Positions 1 through 13,694 of a DNA stretch of 64,000 nucleotides are shown one piece after another. The notes beneath the pieces were generated by a model, which had not been told where the DNA came from, did no database searches, and saw only the letters and a program-made list of their open reading frames with translations. The position numbers were made by a program, and so were the translations under genes. Numbering within the stretch: position 1 is the first letter of the stretch; every line of letters begins with the position of its first letter. The DNA lies in contig JAGTWJ010000001.1 in NCBI GenBank assembly GCA_020064725.1, positions 4,526,001 through 4,590,000 of the forward strand, read 5' to 3'. Source of the DNA: Drechslerella dactyloides (lineage: Eukaryota > Ascomycota > Orbiliomycetes > Orbiliales > Orbiliaceae).

Positions 1-338
1 GTGATAATGTTTTGTGATAATGGTGGAAGGTGAGCAATGGAGCTAGCAGGTTGGCGAGGTTTGAGGTTGGTTTATGTTTGTGCGACGGATGGAGCTAGCT
101 AGCTAGCTAGCTCGCACACAACAACCGCACGCGACAAATATCACACAGCATGGCACTACTATATCAACTACAGGTCATTGTATCGCGAGTAGATCTCGTA
201 TTATGTTATGTTATGAGGGGTGGTGTATGAATTTACGGGTATCTTGTGCCTATGTACACAAAGATGGGAGAAGCGGGCGCTATAACTTTGTGCATAACAG
301 CTTCATGGAGATATTAAATATCGACGCTGGGGAGGGAG
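1..338. other. Intergenic, 3' side of YME2
   Basis: No credible ORF. It holds a tetranucleotide AGCT run (93-112) and probably the YME2 3' UTR. Confidence 0.6.
93..112. repeat. (AGCT)5 microsatellite
   Basis: Five perfect copies of the self-complementary tetranucleotide AGCT. Shorter runs of the same unit occur near 28530-28550 (5' leader of UFD1), 32055-32065 (upstream of RAD57) and 54400-54410. Confidence 0.9.
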
Positions 339-3016
339 CTACCACTCGCTCTGCAGGACCTTCTTCAGAGCACCCATCTCCTTCTCGTACTGCTCAACCT
401 TCACCTGGCTCGCCTGCAGCTTCTTCAGCAGCCAGCTGACCCGTCCCGCGATCTCAGACGGCCGCGACGGCAGCTGCCCGAGCATCGTCAGCTCTTCTTC
501 ATACTTGGCCACGTTTGCGGTCTCGAGCTTCGTCAGCTCCGTTGCGACGTTGATGTCCAGCGTGGCGTGCAGGACCTTGTCGTCTTGCAGTTTCTTGAAG
601 GCGGCGCGGTAGACGGGCTTTCCCGGCTTGATCGCCCACGGCCTGCCTTCCGCGGACACGATGCTGATGAGCTCGGCTTGCTCGAGAGCCTGGAGAGCCT
701 CTTTGCCGCCTTTGCTGCTGAAAAGGCCGTGCAGCAGGACCTCGTTGTAGCGGAGCTGCTCGTTGTCGCCGAACAGCTTGATCACCGTCCATGCTTGTTC
801 GGGAGAGTAGCTGCGGCGCGAGGGGTCGCCGAGGAAATGCAGCTTGAGGATCTCGTTGGCGGAAGTCTTGATGATTTCGGAGACGGCCTGCGTTGGGGTC
901 TCGCCGCTGCGGATTCTCCTGGCGAGGAACTCGAGGTCGGTGAGGCGGCCGCCGAGCTGGTCTATCGAGCTGTCGAGTTCTTTGATCTCTTGCGTTTTCT
1001 CTTCCTCCGTCATCCCGCTTTGGATGTGAGAGAGCACGTATTTCTTCGCCGCCTCAGGCGACGCGTCGCCCAGCATCACCGTCCTGAAGACCCGGTCCGG
1101 CAAGCTCTTCGCGAGCTGCTTGGAGAAGGAGACGTCGTTGGTCATGAAGATTACGTGGGCGACGTTGGCGGAGACGAGCAGGGCGGCCCAGTCCGACAGC
1201 CGTTGGTAGATCACGTCGCCGACGGCGTCGGAGCGGTGGAGGAAATTGTCGATGACAACGACGGGTCGCTTTTCCGGGTGTGCTTCTAGCCATTCATCGT
1301 CGTTTAGGGCGGCGTCTTTGTCGCTGTTTGTTCGCTCGGAGACCGCTGTCCGCTTGAGTGCCGTTGCCGTGTTCTGTAGGATTTTTGAGAATTGCGCTGG
1401 TGCCGTTAGCTATCTGGATGTGTAATCTTTGGAGTGATGACCGACATACTTTCCAAGTTCTCGCTCAATCCGGCGGTTGCACCTATGGTACCCTGGATAG
1501 CGAGATCGGCCCAGCTGCTGAGCGAGTTGAGCCAGCTGAAGACGGGCCTGTAGCCGACTTGGGCTGCTGTCGCGCGGATGATATGGGCGTCGCCAGGGCG
1601 TTCTTGGATGGGCTCGCAGTCGATCACAAGTTTATTCCTCCACCCCTTGAGGACGTTGTCGAGGACGAGTTCCCGCTTGCCGGACCCGCGAGGTCCCTGC
1701 ACAACAATGAACTGCGATGCACACTTATATTAGCATTCCAAGCTGGGAAGCATAGTAGAAGGATGAGCTTACCGTTTCAGCGGACTCTAACAGCCACGCC
1801 TTCATTGTGTCAATGTTGCTTTTCCGTTCTTCCCACAGCACGGATAGGTCCGCCGAATCGGTCTTCGGCTTCTGCCTGAGGATGAGGTACGACGAAGTCT
1901 TCTCTTTGAACCACGTCCAAGCCTTGGATCCGACATCGAATGAGCGGGTGATGTGTGCCTTCACAAACCATGTCCGGATTCTACACGGCTCTTATCAGCA
2001 AAGACTCAACATGATTCTTGGAGTCGGAACAACATACGGATCGAACACGGACACAGCGATCGCGGCAAGGATCGCAGCGATGATGGGAAGTACGATTCTT
2101 GGATGATCGATAATCCACTTCCTGATAACGTGGCCCTTGACCACAGGTGCATACAGAATTCGTAATACGGTCGGTTTGCCTTCGTCGTTCAGAAGCTTCA
2201 GTTCGTGCATACAGTTTTTCGCGGCTGAAGCACTCCGTATTTTCAGGAATTGGAGATAGGCGTATCTGGGCAGTTCCTTCGAGTCTTTCGGTTGAGGGAT
2301 AATGTCGACCAGCCTACCGAAACGCCGGAAGGTGCTGTAGAGCTCTTCGGCTCCGACGTCTGGCCCGTCGAATTCGACCTTCAGCCTCGATGCGGGGAAT
2401 CTGTACAGGTCTTCGAGCCACGGTTGACCCTCCACCAGGTAGCAGTTCATTTTGCCGAGTGGATTGTACCAGGGATGGTCGCTCTTCCGTGTGATTTCAT
2501 GCATGTGTCGCTCGACTTCGCGGGGTGTCATTTCGGGCGGGTGGACGAACTTGACGAAGGCCCCGCCATCTTTGATACGTGGGATGACCTGCTTGATCTG
2601 AACGGGGAAGTCCTTGGGCAGTGAGTACCGGAGTATTCGCTCTGCTACGGACAGCTGGTCGAGGCGTGTGAGGATGAATTTGGCGTCGATATACGCCGAT
2701 ACCATGGGGTAGACATCTGCAGGACGTGTGCGCGTGCGGTGTCAATAATGGACAGTGAGAGACTCTTGGAATTGGTCTTACTGTCAAAGTAGAGGAGACC
2801 TTCGTTGGGTTCGAGGGGCATGAACCCAGTCCGAGGCACTCTTGCTAACAACTTCGTTGGCTCAATGTGCACAGTTTCGCCGGCTGGTGGGGCGGCAGTT
2901 CCTATGCGTCGTCGTGAAAAAAGAATTTGTGAAGGCCGACATCGTGGTGCTGCCGGAAAGTTGCGAACGAGACATTGCCGCGTGCGAAGGGCCGATATTG
3001 ACCGAGAGAGCAGCAT
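339..3016 (-). CDS. YME2: Mitochondrial escape protein 2 (Yme2), inner-membrane RRM/AAA-like protein
   Basis: Five exons (3016-2782, 2716-2038, 1980-1773, 1711-1450, 1396-339) sum to 2442 nt, 813 aa, close to the roughly 850 aa of yeast Yme2. The N-terminus is Arg/Ser-rich without acidic residues (MLLSRSISALRTRQCLVRNF), as expected of a mitochondrial presequence. An RRM-like region (RLKVEFDGPDVGAEELYSTF) comes next, then one transmembrane segment (IVLPIIAAILAAIAVSVFDP). A Walker A loop GPRGSGKRE and an AAA-like C-terminal domain with a long coiled coil follow. In yeast the protein sits in the inner membrane and affects mtDNA escape and nucleoid structure. Exon 2 would hit a stop if read through; the GTATGT donor at 2037 restores DPIRTWFVKAHIT. 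The gene is divergent from GLT1, separated by 3.2 kb. The family call is from memory of the family; the splice sites are seen directly. Confidence 0.88.
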
Positions 3017-6000
3017 GATGTAAGAGTGGAGTTAGACTCCAGGCCAATTGGTCGGATGCTCGAAGCTTAAGTGTGTGTCATTGTGAGGGTTGTTGCATGA
3101 GCGCTGTTGGTTTTGTCACCGCCGTTGTTGGGGCCGAAGTCGACGTTGTGTCGTGCACCGATAATTCAATTTACAAGGCAGAATGATAACTATGATATCA
3201 TCCTTGCCGAGGATGCGATAGGCGACATGATTGGCTGCTGGCGCCGCAGGGCCGCACTAAGGTCCGCATTTGTATTCCCCACCGCCCCGCGAGAGCTTCT
3301 TTGAAACGGTGACACTGCATCGGGATCGCGGGAGCTAGTTTTGTCGAAGATATATGCAAGAAGTAATAGAATGGCACAATGAGTCCGCTGTATTGTATAC
3401 TTGTTGACCAACAAGGTTGAACCCAGCGGAAAGCTGAAGATACTGGATCTTTGTAAAACTACCACAATCCTCTTGAGCTTCTCGACATTCCATCGAAGGC
3501 CTCGAAGGACGAGAATTCGTTGTGTCACGTTTACAAATCAGGGCTCCGTCACACGTGCTGGAGCTTGTAGTTTTGCGAACAATGTATATTCAACAAAATC
3601 TGGGGAGGCTCCCTTCATACCCCGGATTTGTAAGGGTTTAGCAAGGTACCCGGAAAAGACGCAATCATTACGAAGCGTAGGATTCATCCCGACGGCGCTG
3701 ACGGATGGATGCCAACCTGATGTTACGCATGTCACGAACGATCATTGCATAAGCTATCGATACGGCCGCAGAGTGCCCCACAAAAGCCAAAGGGAACAGA
3801 GACGTCTGCGGCAGTCGCTTAGCCCCTTGGGCTATCCCGGCTCACCTGCCGCCAGGCCAGGTCTGGGGCAGTTGAACCCCACTTCCTGATGCAAGACACA
3901 TTTTATCTTGTTGGCCGCATTCGGTACTTTGGGGTTGCTGGCTCTCGGGGGCCGCTCGCTCCATGAGCTCCTCGAGGCCGAAACGGGATGGGCCGTCACA
4001 TGGCCTAGCGGAACCCGATTCCGCTGAGAGGAGAAAAGTCTGAGAGGATGGTCGGAACGAAAACGAAAAGCGCTTCTGTTCTGGGAGAAAAGTGCACGAA
4101 TGGGAGCGCGTGGCCGGGAAATATCGGGTGGACTCGCAGCGTTTTCTCGTCTTCTCACTGGTCGGCGAGCTGTCGACACCAGACGATCGAAAATTTGCAC
4201 CCTGCCATCGGGATCCAGAGCTGCGGGACGGGCATCAGAGGTGCAGAAGAGGCCCTTGTCGCTGTTAGCCCGCTGCTGTTTCGAGGAGGAGAGGAGTCTC
4301 GTGCCGAGAAACTGGACTCTCGAGAAGGCGAGTTTAGGTTTGGACCCCGGAGCCCACCGACATCGGGGCTCGCAATACGAGCCCTTTACCAGTTCCGCCG
4401 CGCGTGGGACCCAAACCCTGTATCCTGTTCTGGATGCAGAATCAAGCTTCTTTTCGCGCATTCTCTTTTTGAAACAGAGGTTTCTTGACTGCGATCGAGG
4501 GTTGATTCGTCCGCAAGCCACCGACGGGCAGCTGGCGGCAGCAGCAGGTCAGCGATGTAGACATGGATTGGGACACACGTCTGCATGGAATGCTTTCGGC
4601 AAGACTGGTGGGGTGCATACGGGCTATCCGATTGCCTCCTAGCTCGTGGATCCCTTCGTGGCAGTCTCAGAGCATCGTAGGCCGCACTCGACTCCGACGT
4701 CGGGTGCCCGCCAGACGAGAGCTCGCGAGAGCACCCGCACAGACAGCAGCAGATGGCGGAGAACGCGCGCACGAGAACTCGATCTGCCGTGTACGTGTCT
4801 TTTGATGACCAAACGGTGAGCATCGGAAAGTGTCCACAGGATGCAATTCTCTCGAGGTACCGACTCTGTATGTAATTGTTAGGTAACTGTCGAGTAAACA
4901 CTAAGTAACAGGTTACTTACCACGAAGGACGTACGAGAATCGATTCGAATTGAGCCGGATGCTGTCGCTAGCTCTGGCTCCAGCCTCGCTCCGGGCCCTT
5001 ATCGCGGCACCGGCAGCAGAGCCAACAGCGTACGTACAAACATGACAAACGAGAAAAGCTTCGCGGCGTGGCCAATTCCTGGCCGTCAATATGGCTATCA
5101 GCAGTGCCTTGCTCGCGCACTCGTGCATGCATGCCATGCAGGCCGGCCGGCGGACAGCTTTTGGGAGGGATGTGGGGAAGGCGAGGGCGAGCCAAGCTTC
5201 GACCCCCAGCCCGGAGCACAGCTGCACGAGGGCATCACGAACCGGCAGGCGAGGCGCGATCCAATAGGCGGCCGTCGTATGTAATCGGCAGCTGCAGCTG
5301 GCCTGTCGTGGATTGGTGATTCGACCGGGATGCATGTCTGTAACGTAACCCCCACCACGCCTGGCGCCGCCCTGAAGTCATCCCGCCGGCTTTGCATTGT
5401 GCCCGCCCAGCGGACGAAAAAAGGCGCTGAGGGCGAGATTTAAAAGTCGACGTGCTCCTCCAGAAGATCCAGTTCTTCTGGCAAGGGCCAGAGAAACTGG
5501 TGAAATCGCAGAGAGCGTTAACAAGTGCCGCCCGTCACCGTCTTTCCGCCCCGTTTTCGGTCGTTTGCCCGTGAAAATTGCTTATAACCTTGGATACCCC
5601 TCCGCCCTCCTCCACTGACGCCCTCCATTGTGTGCTATCTTCCCCTCTCCCGCTCTCCCACACCTCCATCTCAGTCTCAGCCTCTCGCAGCGGACAGATC
5701 CATTCGCCTTCGGCCTGCCTGTCGAGCTTCAGCTTCTGCTCCGTGCGATCTAGCTCCTTCTCGCTCTTGCAAGCTGGCAATTCAACAGCCCACCTTTTGC
5801 GAAATCGCCCGTCGCCAATTGCAACCTGTCCCGTCAAACGAGCCGCTACGTTTGCCGTAGCTCTTGACAATCTTTGCGTACAAAAATTTCTCTTCCACGT
5901 CAACCTTAAGCATCAGCATCTTATCTGAGTACATCAATCTTCCCCTCACCGAGCAGCGGGGCGGACGCATCGCCGTATCCCCTACCTGTCAAGCCGATCT

Positions 6001-6182
6001 TCTTCTTCTTCATCCAATTCGTAGGGCTTGTCCCCAAAACCCTTTGCTATCAGATCGTTATTACCTCTTAACGGGGCAGAGCTCGGACAGTCGAGCAGAA
6101 GTCTCCCCCTTCTCATCCCCTCTCTCATCATATCCTTCTCCGACAAACCCGTTGAAAGTCGAGTCTCTTCCAAGCCTCCGAT
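3017..6182. other. Long intergenic region between YME2 and GLT1
   Basis: This interval contains the divergent promoters of YME2 and GLT1. ORFs of up to 229 codons exist on both strands at 3.8-4.9 kb. They overlap each other, are rich in Arg/Ser/Pro, show no domain, and look like chance openings in GC-rich DNA. From about 5.6 kb the sequence becomes CT-rich, as in fungal promoters and 5' UTRs. A reverse-orientation GATA-type site (TTATCT, near 5917) could bind a nitrogen regulator such as AreA; a single site is weak evidence. Confidence 0.5.
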
Positions 6183-9100
6183 ATGGCTCCTGAGATCCCT
6201 CGGGGATATCTCTACGAATACGAAGACAACGAGGTCGAGCAGGAGGAGTATCATCCATATGAATATGAAAATGTTCCCGAGAACACCAGCTGGGCTGGCG
6301 CGCTGCCAATGCCTCATGGCCTCTATGACCCGGAAGACGAGAAAGATGCTTGCGGTGTAGGCTTCGTTGCGTAAGTTCAGATCGATTCATCTCCAGTCGC
6401 TGTCCGAATGATGAGCTAATGCTTCGTGATATAGTCATATCAAGGGCAAGGCCTCGCACAAGATCCTCTCCGATGGTACGTGTCCTGCATCCGAGTACTC
6501 AGTTCCGCGACTTGACTAACACCAAATCGGTATATAGCGCGGTCCCTACTCTGCAACATGACCCATCGTGGCGCTGTTGGATCCGACGCCCGCGACGGTG
6601 ACGGTGCTGGAGTCATGACGAGCATGCCCGATAAATTCCTCCGAAAAGAATTCGGCCACCTGCTGGGCCTTACGCTACCATCGTTCGGACAGTACGCAGT
6701 TGGGAATCTCTTCTTTGCTCCCGACTTCGCAAAGCGAAAGCCCATGGTGGAGTGCAAGGCCATATTCGAGGGTATTGCAAACGAGCTGGGGCTGCGAATT
6801 CTGGGATGGAGATCCGTTCCGAAAGATAGTAGCTTGATCGGACCCGCCGCGAGCTCCAGAGAGCCGGAAATCGAGCAGCCTTTGGTTGTTCTCGCAAGCC
6901 ATTATGGTCAAGGCAAAATCCCGGCAAAGACCGAGGAGTTTGATGCCAAATATTTCGAGAAGCAGCTGTATATCCTTCGCAAGAGAGCAACTCTAGCAAT
7001 TGGTCTCTCGGAGTGGTTCTACATCTGCTCTTTGAGTCCAACGAACATTGTCTACAAGGGACAGTTAGCGCCTGTGCAAGTGTATAACTATTACCACGAC
7101 CTCGTGAACGTTGACTACGAGGTCCATTTTGCCCTTGTCCACTCACGATTTTCGACAAATACTTTCCCTAGCTGGGACCGCGCACAGCCTCTGCGCTGGG
7201 CTGCCCATAATGGTAGGTTCTTGTATTCCTATCATACATATTGCGACCGCGGATGTGACGTGTTGAGGCGAAAAGAAGAAGAAAAAGAAGACGGGAAGCA
7301 GCTGGAGATATCGTAATGCTGTGTCTGTGTGTGCATGTGCGCGTGTGAAGGATCGATCATTCGTAGAACTGCTTGTTGACTGGTATCGTATGAACACAGG
7401 TGAAATTAATACCCTGCGAGGGAATAAGAACTGGATGAAAGCCCGTGAAGGATTGATGGAGTCCAAGAAATTCGGCGCCGACCTGGAGTCGCTTTACCCA
7501 ATCATCGAAGGAGGCGGATCCGATTCGGCAGCGTTCGACAACGTCCTCGAACTGCTCATGATAAACAATGTCCTCTCGTTGCCGGAAGCTGTCATGTTGA
7601 TGATTCCAGAAGCATGGCAGGGGAATACTTTGATGGAGCCGGAGAAGGCAGCTTTTTATGAGTGGGCCGCATGCTTGATGGAGCCTTGGGACGGCCCAGC
7701 GCTCTTCACATTTGCGGACGGACGCTACTGCGGAGCGAATCTCGACAGAAACGGGCTGAGACCCTGTCGATTCTATGTCACTGATGACGACCGCATAATC
7801 TGCGCGTCCGAAGTCGGGACCATCTACATCGATCCTGAAAGGGTTATTCAGAAGGGGCGTCTCCAGCCCGGGAAGATGCTGCTCGTCGATACCGTCGAGG
7901 GACGTATCGTCGATGACAAGGAGTTGAAATTGAAGACTTCCAGCCGTTGCAATTTCCAACAGTGGATCAATGACAACTTGGTTTCTCTGCCAGCCGTTCT
8001 CGAAGCTCACGAGAAGTTAGGGACCGATCTTACCCCGAAGCTCTCGGAAGGAAGTTTGCAGAATGACCCTCTCATCAAGGCATTCGGCTACTCTCTGGAG
8101 CAAGTCAGCCTGCTGCTGGCTCCTATGGTGAGCCTTATACTCTTACATTCACGTAAATGTTCACAATGGAGACTAACTGCTTGTTAGGGTATCGATTCCA
8201 AGGAAGCTCTCGGCTCCATGGGCAATGATGCACCGTTGGCTGTCCTTTCGAAAGAGCCTCGTCTCATCTATGACTACTTCCGCCAACTCTTCGCGCAGGT
8301 CACGAACCCTCCGATTGACCCGATTCGAGAGGATATCGTGATGTCTCTCGAATGTTACGTGGGACCTCAGGGAAATCTTTTGGAAATGGACCCCAGTCAG
8401 TGCAGTCGCCTGCGGCTACCGTATCCAACACTGTCGGTGGAGGAGTTCAATGCATTAAAAAACATCGAGACAATACACCCAAGCTGGAAGGTTCAAACCA
8501 TCGACACTACATTTGCCAAGGCTGAAGGAATCGATGGATATGTCCCTGCTCTTGACAGAATCTGCAAGGAAGCCACCAAAGCTATCGCAAATAATTACAA
8601 GGTCATCATCTTGTCCGATAGGAGAACTTCGGCTGATCGTGTGCCAATCTCAGCCGCTGTTGCTCAGGGCGCTGTCCACAGCCACCTCGTCAACCAGAAA
8701 CTCAGGTCTAAAGTCGCCTTGATCGTTGAGACTGGTGAAGTTCGAGAAGTCCAGCATATGTGTGTACTTGTGGGATACGGCGCAGATGGTGTTTGCCCGT
8801 ACCTGGCCATTGACATCCTTCTCAAGATGAACCGGGACAGGCTGATCCGGAAGAAGATATCGAACAAAGATATCATCATCAACTTCCAGAAGGCGGTGAA
8901 CGGCGGTATCCTCAAGGTCATGAGCAAGATGGGAATCTCCACTCTACAAAGTTACAAGGGTGCCCAGATCTTTGAAGCTCTCGGAGTCCACAAAGACGTC
9001 ATCGACAAGTGTTTCCAAGGCACTGCCTCACGTATCAGCGGTATCACTTGGGATGTTCTTGCTGAGGATGCCATTGCCTTCCACGAGCGAGGCTTCCCGA

Positions 9101-12100
9101 CCAGACAAGCAGTTATCGAACCCGGTCTTATGGAGACTGGTGAATACCACTGGCGCGATGGCGGAGAAGCGCATGTCAACGATCCAGTCAGCATTGCAAA
9201 CATCCAAGATGCAGTGCGGACTAGAAACGACAAATCCTACGAAGCCTACTCGCGTGCAGAGTATGAGTCAACCAAAGACTGCACACTCCGGGGCTTGTTG
9301 GATTTCGAGTTCGAGTCCTCGAAGCCAGTACCTATCGAGCAAGTGGAGCCCTGGACGGACATTGTACGGCGATTCTGCACGGGAGCCATGTCCTATGGTT
9401 CTATCTCCATGGAATCGCACTCTACCCTTGCTATCGCCATGAACAGACTTGGCGGCAAGTCCAACACCGGTGAAGGTGGAGAAGATCCGGAGCGGAGCAA
9501 GATCCTCGAAAACGGTGACACCAAACGATCAGCCATCAAACAAGTTGCTTCCGGGCGATTTGGTGTTACTTCCTACTATCTCTCTGATGCCGATGAGTTA
9601 CAAATCAAGATGGCTCAAGGTGCTAAGCCCGGAGAGGGCGGTGAACTTCCTGGCCACAAAGTCTCCCAGTCCATTGCTCGCACCCGCCACTCAACTCCTG
9701 GCGTCGGCTTGATCAGCCCACCGCCACATCATGACATCTACTCTATTGAGGATCTGAAGCAGCTGATCTACGACTTGAAATGCTCAAACCCTCGTGCCAG
9801 AGTATCCGTCAAGTTGGTTTCCGAGAAAGGTGTCGGTATTGTCGCATCCGGAGTTGCAAAGGCCAAGGCAGACCATATCCTCATCTCTGGTCATGACGGT
9901 GGCACCGGAGCATCGCGTTGGACCGGTATCAAACACGCTGGTCTTCCATGGGAACTCGGCCTTGCGGAAACCCACCAGACGTTGGTTATGAACGATCTTC
10001 GTGGTCGGGTTATTGTCCAGACCGACGGTCAGCTTCGTACCGGCCGTGATATCGCTATCGCATGTCTTTTGGGCGCTGAAGAGTGGGGCTTCGCAACCGC
10101 TCCTCTGATTGCCATGGGTTGCATCATGATGCGCAAGTGCCATTTGAACACTTGCCCCGTCGGAATCGCGACGCAAGATCCGGAGCTCAGAGCCAAATTC
10201 GAAGGCCAGCCGGAGCACGTTATCAACTTCTTCTACTATATCGCGAACGAGTTGCGAGCCATCATGGCGAAACTCGGGTTCAGGACGATCAACGAAATGA
10301 TCGGTCGTACCGAGAAGCTCAAGGTACGAGACGACCTTAGAACCGCGAAGACTCGCAACATCGACTTGAAGAACCTCCTTGTCCCAGCCTACCTTCGACG
10401 AGAGGGCGTGGCAACCTACAACGTCCGGAGACAGGATCACAGATTGCATATCCGTCTTGACAACAAGCTCATCGACGAGTCGGAACTCACGCTTGATCGA
10501 GGACTGCCTGCACGTATCGAGACTGAGATTGTCAACATTGACCGTGCCTTGGGCGCCACGCTCTCTTACCGTATCAGCAAGAAATTTGGAGAGAGTGGTC
10601 TGCCTACAGATACGATCCATGTCAACTTGACGGGTTCAGCAGGCCAGTCGTTCGGTGCCTTCCTCGCCCCTGGTATTACCTTGGAGCTTGAAGGCGATTC
10701 CAACGACTATGTCGGCAAGGGCCTGAGTGGTGGTCGCATCATCATTTACCCGCCACATGTGTCGTCGTTCAAAGCTGAAGATAACATTCTGATCGGCAAC
10801 GTGTGCCTGTACGGGGCTACGCACGGTCAGTGTTTCTTCCGCGGCGTTGCAGCGGAGCGGTTCGCTGTCAGGAACTCTGGTGCCACCGCCGTCGTCGAAG
10901 GCGTAGGTGACCACGGGTGCGAGTACATGACTGGTGGACGGGTCGTTGTTCTCGGCGGAACTGGCCGCAATTTCGCCGCTGGTATGTCGGGAGGTATCGC
11001 TTTCGTTCTGGACATTCATGGCGACTTTGCGTCGAAAGTCAACATGGAGATGGTGGAGCTTGAAGATGTTGTCGAGCCAACCGAGGTTGCCTGGCTTCAG
11101 GGATTGATCGAGGACCATGAGCACTACACCAAGAGTGAGATGGCTACTCGTATTCTTGCCGATTGGGACCAGGTTCTCCCCCGATTTGTCAAGGTGATGC
11201 CTACGGACTACAAGCGCGTCCTTCAAGAAGAAGCCAAGAAGGCGGACCAAGCGCGTAGCCAAGTTCTTCTCCTCGAGGCCGAGGCAGCCGTTGAGGACAA
11301 GAAAAAGGCTGCGCCTGTAAAGGACCGCAAGGAGGTCGAAGCATCGAAGAAGGCGGAGACACCTCTGAACACAGACATTGAAGAGAGCATATCGGATGCG
11401 AAGGCTGAGAAGAAGAGAGCTCTGGTGTTGAACAAGACGAAAGGATTCAAACTCTATGAACGCCGCTCGGAGAAGTACCGGAACCCGAGCTCCCGCGTCA
11501 AGGACTGGAAAGAACTTTCGAAGCGTCTGAATGACGAAGAGCTTCACTACCAGACTGCCCGATGCATGGACTGCGGCGTTCCTTTCTGCCAATCTGACAC
11601 CGGATGTCCTATTAGCAACATCATCCCGGCATGGAACAACCTTGTTTTCCAAGACGACTGGCGAGCTGCCCTCGACAAGTTGAACCAGACGAACAACTTC
11701 CCAGAGTTCACGGGCAGAGTCTGCCCGGCTCCTTGCGAGGGTGCCTGCGTTCTCGGAATCAACGAGGACCCGGTTGGCATCAAGAGTATCGAATGCGCCA
11801 TCATCGATCGTGGGTTCGAGATGGGCTGGATGGTCCCATGTCCGCCGCCTGTCCGGACCGGCAAGCGCGTTGCTATTGTTGGATCCGGCCCTGCTGGTCT
11901 TGCTGCTGCCGACCAACTGAACAAGGCCGGCCACAAGTGCTACGTTTACGAGCGCCATGACCGTCCTGGCGGCCTGCTGCAATATGGTATTCCCAATATG
12001 AAGCTTGACAAGGCAATCGTCAAACGACGGATCGACTTCATGGCTGCGGAGGGCATTGAATTCTTCTGCAACTTCTCAATCGGTCCCGAAGGCAAGAAGA

Positions 12101-13038
12101 CGCTGGATGACCTTCGAAGCGAGTTCGATGCTGTCATCTTGGCCACCGGAGCCACCCTCCCCAGAGACCTTAAGATCACTGGCCGTGAGCTCCAGGGCGT
12201 CCACTACGCTATGGAATTCCTCCACGCGAACACCAAGTCGCTGCAAGACTCCAACCTCACGGATGGTAAGTACATCTCGGCAGCCGGCAAGAAGGTTATT
12301 GTCATCGGCGGCGGCGATACCGGAAACGACTGCATCGGAACGTCTCGCCGGCACGGAGCAACCAGCGTTGTGAACTTTGAGATATTGCCCAAACCCTCCG
12401 CTAAACGTGCACCGGACAATCCCTGGCCGCAGTTCCCGAGGATCTTCCGAGTGGATTACGGCCATACTGAGGTCATAACCCACACGGGCAAAGACCCACG
12501 CGACTACAAGATTGTGACAAAGACGTTCCATGGCACCGAAGACGGGAAGCTGAGAGGCCTGACGACCAAGCGCGTTGATTGGAAGAAGGATCCGATCAAG
12601 GGTTGGCAGATGGCCGAAGTTGACGGATCCGAGGAGTTCTGGGAGGCGGATTTGGTTCTGCTGGCTATGGGTTTCCTGGGGCCTGACGAGAAGGTGCTGT
12701 CGAAGGATGTCGAGCGTAATGCGCGCGGCAACATCAAGACGGAGTCTCCGAACCACTACGCTACCACTGCTCCGGGAGTCTTTGCAGCTGGCGACTGCCA
12801 TCGCGGCCAGTCCCTGATCGTTTGGTGAGTAGTTTGTCGTCATTCATGGTTGAGGTGGTTACAGTTATACTAATGCTCTTTCGTTTGTAGGGGCATCAAT
12901 GAAGGACGACAGTGTGCACGAGAGGTCGACATTTACCTCACGGGATCCACCTTGCTCCCTGTTACGGGTGGTATCGTCAAGCGCCGTCCTATGAAAGCCG
13001 ATCAAACCGCCAATGTCGTTGATGCCGTCGCTGCCTAA
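6183..13038 (+). CDS. GLT1: NADH-dependent glutamate synthase (GOGAT), fused alpha-beta
   Basis: Six exons (6183-6370, 6435-6475, 6538-7212, 7400-8127, 8188-12824, 12891-13038) sum to 6417 nt, 2138 aa, the usual size for fungal and plant NADH-GOGAT. The enzyme converts 2-oxoglutarate plus glutamine to two glutamates using NADH. The first 56 residues are an acidic, Tyr-rich propeptide; the predicted Ntn nucleophile Cys57 follows in DACGVGFVAHIKG. Next come the glutaminase domain, the FMN domain (GHDGGTGASRWTGIKHAG), the 3Fe-4S cysteines (MMRKCHLNTCPVGIA) and a GXGXG beta-helix domain. A charged linker leads to the GltD-like part with Fe-S cysteines (ARCMDCGVPFCQ), the FAD loop GSGPAGLAAA and the NAD(P)H loop IGGGDTGNDCIG. 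The GTG donor at 12825 splits a Trp codon and the last exon adds the conserved FAD-binding end. No lesion is visible. Confidence 0.98.
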
Positions 13039-13694
13039 GTTTGGTGCCGGACATTTATCTACTTTTCCTATTCTATTTTATTGGAGAGGGTAGAATATGA
13101 ACAAAAGATCGAGAAGAGGGGAGAAGGGAACTTGACGTTTGGAGGGAGAAAGCTCGAGAGACTCATGGCCTTTTTTATTCCGTTCCTCAACGAGCTCCTT
13201 TTCTACTGTTTGACGGCGTTTTGAACTTGCTCGTATTATCTGCATTCCCTACGCTTTTATTGTCCGCTGATGCTTTACTGTCATCTATTGCATTTGCAAA
13301 TTCATACAATGCTTGCGTTCCTTTTTCTCTTTCTCGTTTGTTGAACGCAAAAGATGCCGGCGCTGGAAAATGCTTACGACTACGATATTATAAACTGCTG
13401 CTGCTGGGATTCGGTTTGATTCTTGCTCATAGCTAGCTGTTGTGTGTACATAACGAGACTACTCAGCCGTGTGATGCAGGCATTAAGTCGAGGCATAGTA
13501 ACTATTTTTTTTTTTTTTGGCAATGAAATGAATTTTGATCAAACCCGCGGCATTATATTATCAATAGAAGAAAAGCTCTTGATTGCTGCTTATGGTACCT
13601 GTTAGAGTAATTTAGAAGGACGAGATGTCTTGGGCTCGCTGGCCCAGTCGGGCAAGGTATCTAGCCGAGTAACGTTAGCTGCTGAGCAGCCTGA
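13039..13694. other. Convergent 3' region of GLT1 and the SnoaL-like gene
   Basis: AT-richer, with a 14-nt T run near 13505 and no credible ORF. It probably holds the 3' UTRs of the two convergent genes. Confidence 0.6.

Noticed and set aside
3832..4521. 229-codon minus ORF in the YME2-GLT1 spacer
   Set aside because: Arg/Ser/Pro-rich, no domain, and overlapped by two plus-strand ORFs of similar quality.
10636..11982. 448-codon ORF antisense to GLT1 (also 9784-10620, minus)
   Set aside because: Both lie wholly inside the conserved GLT1 exon and follow its codon bias. The translations are Val/Leu/Arg-rich with no domain.
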